Assembly: GCA_009837355.1 (NCBI GenBank)
Contig: VXTR01000071.1
Location: forward strand, 1-61,817
Source: Chloroflexota bacterium
GTDB lineage: Bacteria > Chloroflexota > Dehalococcoidia > Lucifugimonadales > UBA3495
Reading direction: 5' to 3'
Length of the DNA: 61,817 nt
The notes beneath the pieces are model-generated. The model searched no databases and was not told the DNA's origin. It was given only the letters and a program-made list of their open reading frames with translations. Below, piece after piece: positions 50,975 through 59,121 of the stretch (positions within the stretch are counted from its first letter, which is position 1; every line of letters begins with the position of its first letter). The translations under genes were made by a program, and so were the position numbers.

Positions 50975-52018
50975 CTACCCGCCCGGCGCCGGCTTCTCTC
51001 CGCCGAACAGCAGCGGCTGCGCGGTGATTTCAGCGACGATGCCGGCACCGCCGTCGCTCTCCACCGCCAACTTGCCGCCAACCTGCAACGCCGCTGTCCG
51101 CACGTACCCCAGCCCGACTGCCTCGGCGCCGGCCTCTGCTCCGTCCAATCTGGGCACGATGGTCGCCGACGTTACCAACCCCACTGCCTTGCCCTCACCG
51201 TCCGCCAGCCGCGCGCCGGGCAAGGCCGCGGCCATCCCTGCGGCTTCAGCCCCGTCCGCCTCAAACCGCAGCGACACCAGGTACTTCTGCACCTTCTGGT
51301 AGGTGTCCAGCCGGGCGATGACCTCCTGACCAATGTAGCACCCCTTGTGGAAGTCAATCACCCCGATGAGGCCGGCTTCCAGGGGGTTGTAGGTGTCGCT
51401 CATCTCGGCGCCGTAAGCCGGTCGGCCCTGGATGATGCGCAGCGTTTCGGCGGTGGCCGGGCTGATGCTCACCGCGCCGGCCGATTCCAACGCCGCGATG
51501 ATGTGAGACACAGCATCGGCATCGTCAATCAGCAGGTGATACGTAGGTGGCCGTTGCCCATCGTCTGGATTGGCCGGCGGTTCCACCACCAGTGCGTCGT
51601 CGTGCTCCGCCCGGCCCAGAATCTCGCCGGCGTCCGGCCCGGTCAGCGTCAGCAGGATAGTCTGCCCGGTAATATCCTCGACCTCCAGCTCCTCCATAAT
51701 GGTGTACTTGTCCAGGAAGTCGATGACGTTCTGCTGTTGTCCGGGACTGGTCAGCAGCAACTGGTGGTCGCCGCAATGCACCACGTACACCAGGTCAACT
51801 ATGCGACCCCGGTCGCTGGTCAAGACGGTAACGGCCACTTCGCCGGACTCGCCGGCAGGGTCAATCAGGTTGGTGGACAGGCGGTTGATCAGGTCGCGGG
51901 CGTCCTCGCCGGTGAGCCGCAGCCGGCCGGCGTCGCTGGGAAACACGGCGGCGCGCTCGGTCGCGGTCCGAAACTCCTCGACGGTCATGGCATCGGCGAC
52001 TACAGTGGCATTGGTCAT
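50975..52018 (-). CDS. ygfZ: YgfZ/GcvT-family folate-binding protein (IBA57-like)
   Basis: A 347-residue GcvT-fold protein with the YgfZ signature KGCYIGQEVIARLDTY near residue 223, whose Cys is the key residue of the family. YgfZ and its eukaryotic counterpart IBA57 support maturation or repair of certain [4Fe-4S] enzymes in a folate-dependent way. The gene lies 79 nt downstream of an A-type Fe-S carrier gene on the same strand, mirroring the known ISCA-IBA57 partnership. A family A palindrome sits between them. The start codon follows a purine-poor stretch without a clear ribosome-binding site. Confidence 0.9.
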   Translation of the reverse strand: MTNATVVADAMTVEEFRTATERAAVFPSDAGRLRLTGEDARDLINRLSTNLIDPAGESGEVAVTVLTSDRGRIVDLVYVVHCGDHQLLLTSPGQQQNVIDFLDKYTIMEELEVEDITGQTILLTLTGPDAGEILGRAEHDDALVVEPPANPDDGQRPPTYHLLIDDADAVSHIIAALESAGAVSISPATAETLRIIQGRPAYGAEMSDTYNPLEAGLIGVIDFHKGCYIGQEVIARLDTYQKVQKYLVSLRFEADGAEAAGMAAALPGARLADGEGKAVGLVTSATIVPRLDGAEAGAEAVGLGYVRTAALQVGGKLAVESDGGAGIVAEITAQPLLFGGEKPAPGG

Positions 52019-52042
52019 TGTGAACCTCGCAGTTAGTCGTAA

Positions 52043-52063
52043 GGGCGGGTTTCAAACCCGCCC
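52043..52063. repeat. Palindromic repeat, family A
   Basis: GGGCGGGTTT and AAACCCGCCC flank a single C, a perfect 10-bp inverted repeat between ygfZ and the Fe-S carrier gene. It shares its core with 24562-24588. Confidence 0.65.
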
Positions 52064-52097
52064 CTGCGCCTCTGGAATCGTGGTGAGCCGTGCGGAT

Positions 52098-52454
52098 TCA
52101 GACGGCGAATGACGTGCCGCAGCCGCAGGCTTTCTTGGCGTTGGGATTCTCAAACACGAAACCCTTGCCGTTCAGCCCGTCGGAAAAGTCCAACTGGGTG
52201 CCCACCAGGTAAATGTAGGATTTCTTGTCCACCATCACCTTGACGCCGTACTGCTCCACGATTTTGTCTGACTCCCGCTCCTGGTCGGTTATGGTCAGGT
52301 CGTAGGTGAGGCCGGAGCAGCCGCCGCCTTTGACGGCAACCCGCAGCCCAACGTTGTCGGTGATGCCCTCTTTATCGGCAAAGTACTTGATTTTCTCGGC
52401 GGCCTTTTCCGAAATCTCAACGGTGAGTTCGACGCCGTTCTGGGTAATGGGCAT
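52098..52454 (-). CDS. erpA: A-type iron-sulfur carrier (IscA/ErpA/HesB family)
   Basis: A 118-residue A-type carrier with the three conserved cysteines: GGGCSGLTYDL near residue 46 and CGCGTSF at the C-terminus. It receives Fe-S clusters and delivers them to apoproteins. GGAGGT lies 8 nt before the ATG, and TTGACG/TACAAT promoter boxes sit upstream. Which A-type member it is (IscA, ErpA or SufA) cannot be fixed; no isc or suf operon is nearby. It precedes ygfZ. It differs clearly from the small HesB-like gene at 43352, which lacks the C-terminal CxC. Confidence 0.9.
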   Translation of the reverse strand: MPITQNGVELTVEISEKAAEKIKYFADKEGITDNVGLRVAVKGGGCSGLTYDLTITDQERESDKIVEQYGVKVMVDKKSYIYLVGTQLDFSDGLNGKGFVFENPNAKKACGCGTSFAV

Positions 52455-52491
52455 GATCGGTAACCTCCGCGCGGGGGTTGGTAATGATTAG

Positions 52492-52521
52492 ATTGTACGC
52501 AAATTACGCCCCCGGCGTCAA
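52492..52521 (-). promoter_or_regulatory. Promoter of the Fe-S carrier/ygfZ unit
   Basis: On the minus strand TTGACG (52521-52516) and TACAAT (52497-52492) are separated by 18 bp, about 38 nt upstream of the carrier gene ATG. Confidence 0.65.
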
Positions 52522-52530
52522 ACAGCATCG

Positions 52531-53743
52531 TCAGTTCGCACCCGCGAGTTTTTTGACCTGCCTGTATTCTCCGTCCGGTCCAATCACGGACAGGAACACG
52601 CTGTCAGACCCCTGGTTGTCGTTCGGCCCGAATTTGAGCTCGTAACCGTCGATGTCTATGGCGCCCGTGGTGTGCAGAGCTTCGATGAAGCACCTGCGGC
52701 TCAACTCGGGGCCACAGGCCTCGAGCCCAAAAATGGCCAGGCGACCGGCCAGGTATCCCTCCAGAGAGACAAAGCCCGGTTCTGCGTTGGGATTGTAAGC
52801 GGACAGAGCGTCGTGATACCTGGCGACTATCGGAATGCTTGCGTCTTTAGGAAAGGGTACTACCTCAGTAACCGTAAACACCCTGCCCGTCGTCGCCCAG
52901 CGATTCCGCCAGTGCGGCGGTGCCCACGAAGGAAACTGTCATGAATACCGGACGTATGTCGCGGCGCACGGACTTGATCGCCGAGGCAACCGCCTCCTGC
53001 GTGCCAATCATGATGACCGCTTCGGGATTTGCCTCAACTATGCTGGCCGTCGCTCTTCGCACCAGGCCGGTGTTCCGTTGATAATGCCATGCCCCGACGG
53101 GCTCCAGCCCGCGGCGCTCCAGCGCCTGGCGCACCCCTTCAAGTCCATCCGTGCCGAAAGAATCGTCCTGGTAGAGTACCGCCACTTGGGTTATTCCCAG
53201 GTCCTCGGTCAGACGGGCGATCATCTCCTCCGTTTCCTGGTAATAAGAGGCTCGCAGATTAACTACGTTGTGCAATGCTGGATCTCGCAGGAACTCCGCT
53301 CCGGTGAACGGTGCCACGAAGGGTACGCCGGCCTCCTGGGAGAGCGGAGCTGCGACGCGGGACGTGGGAGTGCCAACCTCCCCGATGAGGGCGAAAACCC
53401 CCACTTCCTCAATGAGCCATCTGGTGATGTGAAACGCGTAGTCGGTTTCGTAAGCGTCGTCCAGCGTCTTGAGTTTCAACCCCCGGCCGTGCACGCCACC
53501 AGCCTGGTTGACCTCGTAAAACGCCGCCTCAATACCCAGGCGCATACCCCGGCCCAAGTCCTGGGAAGGGCCGCTGAGCACTGCCGATTGCCCGAACAGG
53601 ACTTGGCCGTCGGTAACACCCGGATCCGTTTGCTCGTTGGCAGCCGGCGTCTCAACGCACGCCGAGCCGGCAACAGCGACCATCAGCGCCGCGCCAACTG
53701 CCAGGCAAGCCGGTCGCCGAACCATGATGCCGACCGACTTCAT
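52531..53743 (-). pseudogene. ABC transporter substrate-binding lipoprotein (Leu/Ile/Val-binding type), frameshifted
   Basis: The first 292 codons (53743-52865) give a signal peptide with a lipobox-like GSAC (Cys29), then the branched-chain amino-acid receptor fold: VLFGQSAVLSGPSQDLGRGM, LIGEVGTPTSRVAAPLSQ and VAVLYQDDSFGTDG. The frame ends VYGY-stop, but the neighbouring frame continues the same protein as VFTVTEVVPFPKDAS through to 52531. The change occurs at CAGGGTGTTT near 52880; one extra G in the GGG run explains it. It may be a real inactivating mutation, an assembly error, or recoding. GGAGGGCGGAG precedes the ATG. No permease or ATPase genes are adjacent. The gene follows the unknown NTPase-like gene by 23 nt. 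Confidence 0.75.
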
Positions 53744-53766
53744 CACTCCGCCCTCCCGATCCACAC

Positions 53767-55026
53767 CTAAAACAGCGGCCGCTGCGGATCTCCGGCATCG
53801 TCGGGCGCCAGATTGGCGATGGCTTTGAACCAGTCCTCTATTGCGTAGTACGTGCGGTGGTTGAAGTTGCGTAGGAAGGGATGGTCCAGCCCGTTGTCCT
53901 CGGGGTCCGCGTACATCAGCACCGGCCGTGCCGGCTCGGCGGTGTGGGACGCGTACATCAGCTCCGAGTACATCCCGGTCGACAGCCGGCCGCCCATGGT
54001 GATGCGATACGCTGCAACGCACTGTGCCTGCTCCACCATGGTCAAATCCCGGTGGCGCACCTGGTTCTCCATGTCGTCCCACACTTCCAGCGCTTCCCGG
54101 GGGTCGAGAGTCATTGGAAAGGACGATGGCAGGCCCTCTTTCAGCGTGCCGGCGTTATCCAGCGGCCAGCGGGCTTCCTCGGTGGTGATGACGATTTCAT
54201 GCACGCCATCCGAGCAGGCGGCCCGCGCCTTGTCGAATACCTGCGGCGTGCCCTCGTCAAGAGTCAGCGGGTCAAAAACGATGAACCGACGGTGCAGTTC
54301 CTGGCGGATGGCGTCAACAGTGGCCCGGCGGTCAACGTCGTCGCGGATCGCAGTGATGGGAAAGCTGGAATACACCGCCGGGAACCGCCGACGGTGAAAG
54401 ATGAGCCGGTACAGCATCTCGGCGGGATGCTTCACGCTGACCACGTAGTGGGGAATCTTGCGCCGCTCGTACAGGTTGCGTGCCAGCAGGTCGGCCATGG
54501 CGATTTCGGCGGTGCGCCAGGCCAGGATTTCCCGCAGCCGGAGCTGGAAGTTGGTGTGCTGCTCGGCGTCCCGACGAGCCAGTGCCGCTCGGATGTCCAG
54601 CATATCGTCCACCAGGGTGATGATGCAGTCGGGACGCCAGCGGCGGATGGTTGGAATGTCGATCAGCGAGAACTGCCGGCCGCTGGTGTAGTAGGTCAGG
54701 TGCGTCGCCAGCAGGCTGTGCCGCGGGTCCAGGTCCTCCATCTGCTCGGCGATAGCCAAGCCGGCCCGCTGCCAGGCGTCCAACTGGTATCGCGGACGAA
54801 ACGCCGCTAGGGTGCTGGCCAGGTCGTCCCCCTGCCGCGCGAACACGGCCTCCACGCTGGCCGAGAGCAACTCCCGTGGATCCGGCTCCGAGCCGGGGCC
54901 GGCGACCCCATTGCGATAATCCTCTGCAACGCCTCCGATGTCGCCATTGGCGCGCAGCCGGCTGACCAGGTTGGCGACCACGCTGTCCTTGTTCACGCCG
55001 GAGATGCCGGCCAGTAGTGCGCGCAT
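53767..55026 (-). CDS. Uncharacterised P-loop-like protein
   Basis: A 419-residue protein not assigned to a family. The N-terminus MRALLAGISGVNKDSVVANL resembles a kinase P-loop with NKDS in place of GKTS, and a strand FSLIDIPTIRRWRPDCIITLVDD resembles a Walker B/nucleoside-kinase core. Later segments (AWRTAEIAMADLLARNLYE, VVSVKHPAEMLYRLIF, ELHRRFIVFDPLTLDEGTP) suggest an alpha/beta enzyme. No signal or membrane segment is seen. The start at 55026 is the first Met before the P-loop; Met codons further up overlap the WD40 gene's end. It lies 49 nt after the WD40 gene in a four-gene minus-strand run led by cobW. Confidence 0.7.
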   Translation of the reverse strand: MRALLAGISGVNKDSVVANLVSRLRANGDIGGVAEDYRNGVAGPGSEPDPRELLSASVEAVFARQGDDLASTLAAFRPRYQLDAWQRAGLAIAEQMEDLDPRHSLLATHLTYYTSGRQFSLIDIPTIRRWRPDCIITLVDDMLDIRAALARRDAEQHTNFQLRLREILAWRTAEIAMADLLARNLYERRKIPHYVVSVKHPAEMLYRLIFHRRRFPAVYSSFPITAIRDDVDRRATVDAIRQELHRRFIVFDPLTLDEGTPQVFDKARAACSDGVHEIVITTEEARWPLDNAGTLKEGLPSSFPMTLDPREALEVWDDMENQVRHRDLTMVEQAQCVAAYRITMGGRLSTGMYSELMYASHTAEPARPVLMYADPEDNGLDHPFLRNFNHRTYYAIEDWFKAIANLAPDDAGDPQRPLF

Positions 55027-55075
55027 GTTTTCACGATGCCCGCTGCAACAGGATATGTCAAGGCCCAAATGGGTT

Positions 55076-56176
55076 TCAGCAGTAGTCCTCATCGGGCCGT
55101 TGCGGGGCGCGTATACGGGGTACTCGGCCTTTGGTGCGTTCGATCCGCCAAACCGAAACTCCACCTTGCGAGTCCAGCGCGGCCAGCGCGCGTCCGTCGG
55201 GCCTCCAGTACAATTCGGCCACCGCGCCCTCCACCACCGCGGCTCCTATCGGCCCGCCTTGACCATTTTTCCGTAGCGACCACACCACCGCGGCGCCATC
55301 ACGTCCCCCCGAGGCCAGGCGCATGGCGCCGGGAGCGAAGGCAAGCGTCGTGACGGGTTGAACGTGAAACCTTAGACTGCCGGGCCGCGTGCCTTCGGGG
55401 CCTCCTTTGTGGAAGCTCCAGACCGTAGCCGCCTCCCCGCCGCCGGTGGCCAGGAGAGTGCCGGTGTCATCAAAAGCCAGGGCCGAGGGCTTGCCGGGAT
55501 ACCCCGACATCATGGAGTCCATCTCCGTGGAGCGACGCCAGAAATGCACCGTGTTGTCCTGGCTGCCGCAGGCCACCACGTCCCCGTCGGAGCTGAGTAC
55601 CATCGAAACCAGAGACCCCTGCCACTCCATCTTCTGGCGCAGCGCGCCAGTGGAAGGGTCGAAAAAGGACACTCGACCGTAACAGGCCGTCGCCAGTTCC
55701 GCTCCCCTCGACCAGGCAATCGCGCTGACCGTGCTGGGGTGATCATCAGACTCCCAAACTTCCCCGCCGTCTGCATCATACACGCGAACCTGCCGGGAGC
55801 AGGAGGCTGCCAACCATTGCCCGTCCGGCGACCACGCCACGTTTTCCACCCAATCGCTTCCCACGTCGATGGTCCGGCTTACCTGACCATCGGCGGGGCT
55901 CCAGGTGAGGACTCGGCCGTCCTGGCCGGCCGTAGCGAACGTGGTTCGGCTCGGGTGGACCGCCATGGCCAGTACGCCGCCTTCGTGAACCCCGGGGCGC
56001 TCCCAGGCGATCGCGCCGGACTTGCCCTCCAGGGCATAAACGCCGCCCTCGGCATCGCCGACCATCAGGACTTCGCCGTTCTGGCTCCACCCTCCGGCGA
56101 TAGCGTAGTCGCCGACCGCCGCAGACCAGCCCCGACGAAGGACACCTGTCGGGTTGCCGACACTTAAATCAGACAT
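55076..56176 (-). CDS. WD40-repeat beta-propeller protein
   Basis: A 366-residue protein made of about seven WD40 blades, for example HEGGVLAMAVHPSRTTFATA with GRVLTWS, WVENVAWSPDGQWLAASC with VRVYDADG, and VTTLAFAPGAMRLASGGRDG with AVVWSL. It has no signal peptide and is expected in the cytoplasm as a protein-binding scaffold. The start overlaps the end of cobW by 13 nt, so the two are translationally coupled, and CobW plus WD40 pairs are seen in other bacteria. The partner may be the CobW metallochaperone or the unknown protein encoded downstream. Confidence 0.85.
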   Translation of the reverse strand: MSDLSVGNPTGVLRRGWSAAVGDYAIAGGWSQNGEVLMVGDAEGGVYALEGKSGAIAWERPGVHEGGVLAMAVHPSRTTFATAGQDGRVLTWSPADGQVSRTIDVGSDWVENVAWSPDGQWLAASCSRQVRVYDADGGEVWESDDHPSTVSAIAWSRGAELATACYGRVSFFDPSTGALRQKMEWQGSLVSMVLSSDGDVVACGSQDNTVHFWRRSTEMDSMMSGYPGKPSALAFDDTGTLLATGGGEAATVWSFHKGGPEGTRPGSLRFHVQPVTTLAFAPGAMRLASGGRDGAAVVWSLRKNGQGGPIGAAVVEGAVAELYWRPDGRALAALDSQGGVSVWRIERTKGRVPRIRAPQRPDEDYC

Positions 56177-57585
56177 GCTTCGAACCCCTCCCGTATGCCC
56201 CGCTCATCCAGGTTGCGGCCGATGAATACCAGCTGATTGCGGCGGGTCTCGTCTCCCCATTCGCGATCCGGCTGGCCGTCAAAGAGCATATGCACTCCCT
56301 GGAAGACGAAGCGAGAGGACTCACCGGCGACGCTGATGAAACCCTTCATCCGGAAGATGTCCACCCCGCTCTCGCTGAGCAGCTTGCCAAGCCAGGCGTT
56401 GAGCCTTGCCGGGTCACAGTCTCCTTCAATCTCTATAGCCATGGAGCCAACGGTGTCGTCGTGCTCGTGCTGCGCGACCCAGGTTCGCTCGGCCACGGCG
56501 GGAACCTCCGCTCCCTTGATGCGTTGTGTGTCTTCCTCTATGCAGGCCGGCTCGGCGCAAAAGTTGCCCCCGAGCGAGAAAGCCTCGCCATCCGCGTTCT
56601 TCAGTTGGAAATCGAACTCCTCCGGGAGGTGCTGCGTGTAGAAGCCGACCTGCGCCGGCGCATCCACCTGCAGGAAGAACGATTTGCGCCCCGGGGAATC
56701 GAGCTGCAGGCTCACGTGCTTGCCCACCGCAAACTCTCCTCCCGGTTGAATGGTTTCCGCGTCCTCGGCGTACTCCCGCACACACCACTCCGCGCCCTCG
56801 CGGAGGTCAGCGTCATCCGTGCCCTGGTCGGACACGACGACCAGCGACATCGTCGGGTCAGGCCCCTCGGCCAGGCTGAATTCGTAGCGGCCAATACCCA
56901 GCGAATAGACGCCGGTCCATTCGAACGGATACTCCGGCTCCAGGAAGGTGGGACGACGCTCCAGCACCTGGTCCAGGTCGAAGGCACCCAGGTTGAGTAC
57001 CGTATCCACGGAGACGTTCGCCCGCTCGCTGCGCACCACGCGCGCCATACGGTTCATATCCCGCAGTCGGGCTTCGAGACCGTCCAGCGCCTCGTTGTTC
57101 ACGAGGTCGGTCTTGTTGAGCACCAGGACGTCCGCGAACGCGATCTGCTCCGTGCTTTCGTCGCTCCGGCCCAGCTGCTGCTCGATGTGAGCTGCGTCAA
57201 CCAGCGTCACGATCCCGTCCAGCGCGTACTCAGCGCGAAGCTCGTCATCCATGAAGAACGTCTGAGCCACCGGACCGGGATCGGCCAGCCCTGTGGTCTC
57301 CACCAGCACGTAGTCGAACTTGTCCCGGCGCTTATTCAGATTGTTGAGTACCCGAATCAGGTCTCCGCGCACCGTGCAGCAGATGCAGCCGTTCGACATC
57401 TCGAAGACCTCTTCGTCGGCGTTGATGACCAGCCCCTGATCAATGCCGATCTCGCCATACTCGTTTTCGATCACGGCAATGCGCTTGCCGTGCTCTTCGG
57501 TCAAGATCCGGTTGAGCAGGGTGGTCTTGCCAGACCCAAGGAAACCGGTGAGGATGGTTACGGGTACTTTGCTCGGCGTGTTCAT
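56164..57585 (-). CDS. CobW/COG0523 metallochaperone GTPase
   Basis: A 473-residue COG0523 GTPase. It carries Walker A GFLGSGKTT (14-22), the metal-binding CxCC motif (Cys67, Cys69, Cys70 in SNGCICCTVRGD), VETTGLADP, NKTD, and the C-terminal CobW domain. It is longer than the simple members because of a beta-rich middle region (about 225-370). A QHEHDDTV segment adds potential metal ligands. Members deliver zinc, cobalt or other metals to client enzymes under limitation. AAGGAG is 8 nt before the ATG at 57585. The palindrome at 57608 upstream suggests control by a metal-sensing repressor such as Zur, by inference. Confidence 0.88.
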   Translation of the reverse strand: MNTPSKVPVTILTGFLGSGKTTLLNRILTEEHGKRIAVIENEYGEIGIDQGLVINADEEVFEMSNGCICCTVRGDLIRVLNNLNKRRDKFDYVLVETTGLADPGPVAQTFFMDDELRAEYALDGIVTLVDAAHIEQQLGRSDESTEQIAFADVLVLNKTDLVNNEALDGLEARLRDMNRMARVVRSERANVSVDTVLNLGAFDLDQVLERRPTFLEPEYPFEWTGVYSLGIGRYEFSLAEGPDPTMSLVVVSDQGTDDADLREGAEWCVREYAEDAETIQPGGEFAVGKHVSLQLDSPGRKSFFLQVDAPAQVGFYTQHLPEEFDFQLKNADGEAFSLGGNFCAEPACIEEDTQRIKGAEVPAVAERTWVAQHEHDDTVGSMAIEIEGDCDPARLNAWLGKLLSESGVDIFRMKGFISVAGESSRFVFQGVHMLFDGQPDREWGDETRRNQLVFIGRNLDERGIREGFEACLI

Positions 57586-57607
57586 ATGGAATGCTCCTTT
57601 TGCCCTT

Positions 57608-57624
57608 TTGATATAAGGTATCAA
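57608..57624. promoter_or_regulatory. Palindromic operator candidate upstream of cobW
   Basis: TTGATA (57608-57613), TAAGG, TATCAA (57619-57624): a perfect 6-5-6 inverted repeat in an AT-rich patch 22 nt before the cobW start. Form and place resemble Fur/Zur-family operators. Confidence 0.5.
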
Positions 57625-57727
57625 TTAGGGTAGGGTGAACTCTACACCGCCGGGACTGTCTCTGTCAACCGGGCGAGTTGAACGGAGAAAAGCCAAACCG
57701 AACGCCGCACCGAAAGCTCACCCTCGT

Positions 57728-57757
57728 TTGCGGCCCGCCACCGTCCCCTGCTACAAT
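57728..57757 (+). promoter_or_regulatory. Promoter of the SMP-30 lactonase unit
   Basis: TTGCGG (57728-57733), 18-bp spacer, TACAAT (57752-57757), about 35 nt before the start codon. Confidence 0.55.
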
Positions 57758-57791
57758 CCCGCCATCCGACCACCCAAAGGAGAACCCCAAT

Positions 57792-58703
57792 ATGTCCTGG
57801 CGTTTCAGCCTCCTCAATCGCTTTGAAGACCCACCCGGCGGCATCACCGAAGGCCCGGCCTGGAACGGCGAAGTCGTCCTCTTCACCCACATCCACGCCA
57901 GCCGCATCTACGCCTACAACCCCAAGTCCGGAGAGTTTTCCGTTCACCGCGAAAACACCAACCGCACCAACGGCCTGGCTTTCGACGCCGACGGCCGGCT
58001 TTTCGGCTGCTGCCAGAATGGACGCGCCATCGTCCGCTTCGACCCCGACGGCAGCATGGTTACCGTCGCCGACAACCTGGACGGCGTGCCCCTCAACACT
58101 CCCAACGACCTGGCCATCGACTCCAGGGGCCGCATCTGGTTCACCAACCCCTGGAACGCCGGCAACATCGACCCCCACGAAGTCGAGCAGCTGGACCATC
58201 GCTCCGTGCTCTGCGCCGTTCCCCAGCCCGACGGCTCCTACCAGACCGTCCGCTCCACCTACGACACCACCATGCCCAACGGCATCCTCGTCTCCCCCGA
58301 CGGCAACACTCTCTACGTCGCCGAGAGCAACAGCGACCGCATCGACATTGACCGAGAGCTGCGCGCTTACCCCATCAACGACGGCGGCTCTCTCGGCTCC
58401 TACAAGACCCTGCACACCTTCGGGCGCGACGCCAACGCCGTCCACCGCGGCATCGACGGTATGTGTCTGGACGCCGACGGCAACATCATCGCCACTGCCG
58501 GCTGGCCCAGCGGCGGCCCCGGCCCCATGCTCTACGTCTTCTCCCCCACCGGCCGCGTCATCGAAACCCACCCCGTGGCGGCCACCCGGCCCACCAACGT
58601 CTGCTTCGGCGGCCCCGACAACACCGACATCTTCGTTACCTCCACCGACGGCCACTTCTTCCACGCCAAAACCGACACCGTCGGCTGGGCCATCTACCCC
58701 TGA
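57792..58703 (+). CDS. SMP-30/gluconolactonase family lactonase
   Basis: A 303-residue six-bladed beta-propeller of the SMP-30/gluconolactonase family. Blade and metal-site features include EGPAWNG near residue 20 (metal Glu), NTPNDLAIDSRGRIWFTN (metal Asn) and MPNGILVSPDGNTLYVAESN (metal Asn/Asp region), then GIDGMCLDADGNI. These enzymes hydrolyse sugar lactones or related esters with one divalent metal. AAAGGAG lies 9 nt before the ATG. It begins a plus-strand run extending through the methyltransferase and L25 genes. Confidence 0.85.
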   Translation: MSWRFSLLNRFEDPPGGITEGPAWNGEVVLFTHIHASRIYAYNPKSGEFSVHRENTNRTNGLAFDADGRLFGCCQNGRAIVRFDPDGSMVTVADNLDGVPLNTPNDLAIDSRGRIWFTNPWNAGNIDPHEVEQLDHRSVLCAVPQPDGSYQTVRSTYDTTMPNGILVSPDGNTLYVAESNSDRIDIDRELRAYPINDGGSLGSYKTLHTFGRDANAVHRGIDGMCLDADGNIIATAGWPSGGPGPMLYVFSPTGRVIETHPVAATRPTNVCFGGPDNTDIFVTSTDGHFFHAKTDTVGWAIYP

Positions 58704-58719
58704 CGCGACGGAACTCAAA

Positions 58720-58757
58720 CCTTCCCTCATCACGAGGGAAGGCTAGGATGGGGGTGA
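58720..58757. repeat. Palindromic repeat, family B, with a perfect 9-bp stem
   Basis: CCTTCCCTC, a 5-nt loop ATCAC, then GAGGGAAGG, followed by CTAGGATGGGGGTGAAA. The reverse complement fits the pattern at 5961-6003. Placed directly after the lactonase stop, it may also slow or end transcription. Confidence 0.65.
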
Positions 58758-58764
58758 AAACCCG

Positions 58765-59121
58765 ATGCAGCAACGCAGGCTCAGCAACTACGGCATCAAC
58801 CGCGCCCAGCTTCGCCAGGGCGGCGGGCGCGGCAACGGCAACGACCACTTCGACGAGCTGGTGGGTAGCACCGAGTTCTACGTCTATCAAACCCCTGGCC
58901 GGCGCGTGAAGGGGTTTGACAGCCTAAAGCTATACGCCGAGGCCGAGGGTTGCGAGCTGCTCTACACCGCCGACGCGCCCCCCGAACTGGCCGACCACGA
59001 AACCCTGCGCATAACCCATCGTCGCGCCGAACCCATACCCGACGCCGTGCTCAAGCGCGCCCACTCCTGGGCTCACCGCAACAACTTCCTGCATAGCTTC
59101 TTCAAGCCCATGTATCGATGA
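58765..59121 (+). CDS. Conserved-looking hypothetical protein
   Basis: A 118-residue soluble protein with a basic, Gly/Asn-rich N-terminus and an ordered middle (STEFYVYQTPGRRVKGFDSL, LYAEAEGCELLYTADAPPEL). The C-terminal part, AHSWAHRNNFLHSFFKPMYR, is rich in His and aromatics. It overlaps the downstream MidA-type gene in an ATGA and is therefore translationally coupled to it. No family is recognised. Coupling suggests a partner or cofactor role for the methyltransferase, but this is speculative. Confidence 0.65.
   Translation: MQQRRLSNYGINRAQLRQGGGRGNGNDHFDELVGSTEFYVYQTPGRRVKGFDSLKLYAEAEGCELLYTADAPPELADHETLRITHRRAEPIPDAVLKRAHSWAHRNNFLHSFFKPMYR

Noticed and set aside
52531-52881. The short frame as an independent 116-residue gene
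   Set aside because: It continues the fold of the upstream receptor and starts inside it; it is the displaced C-terminus of the same gene.
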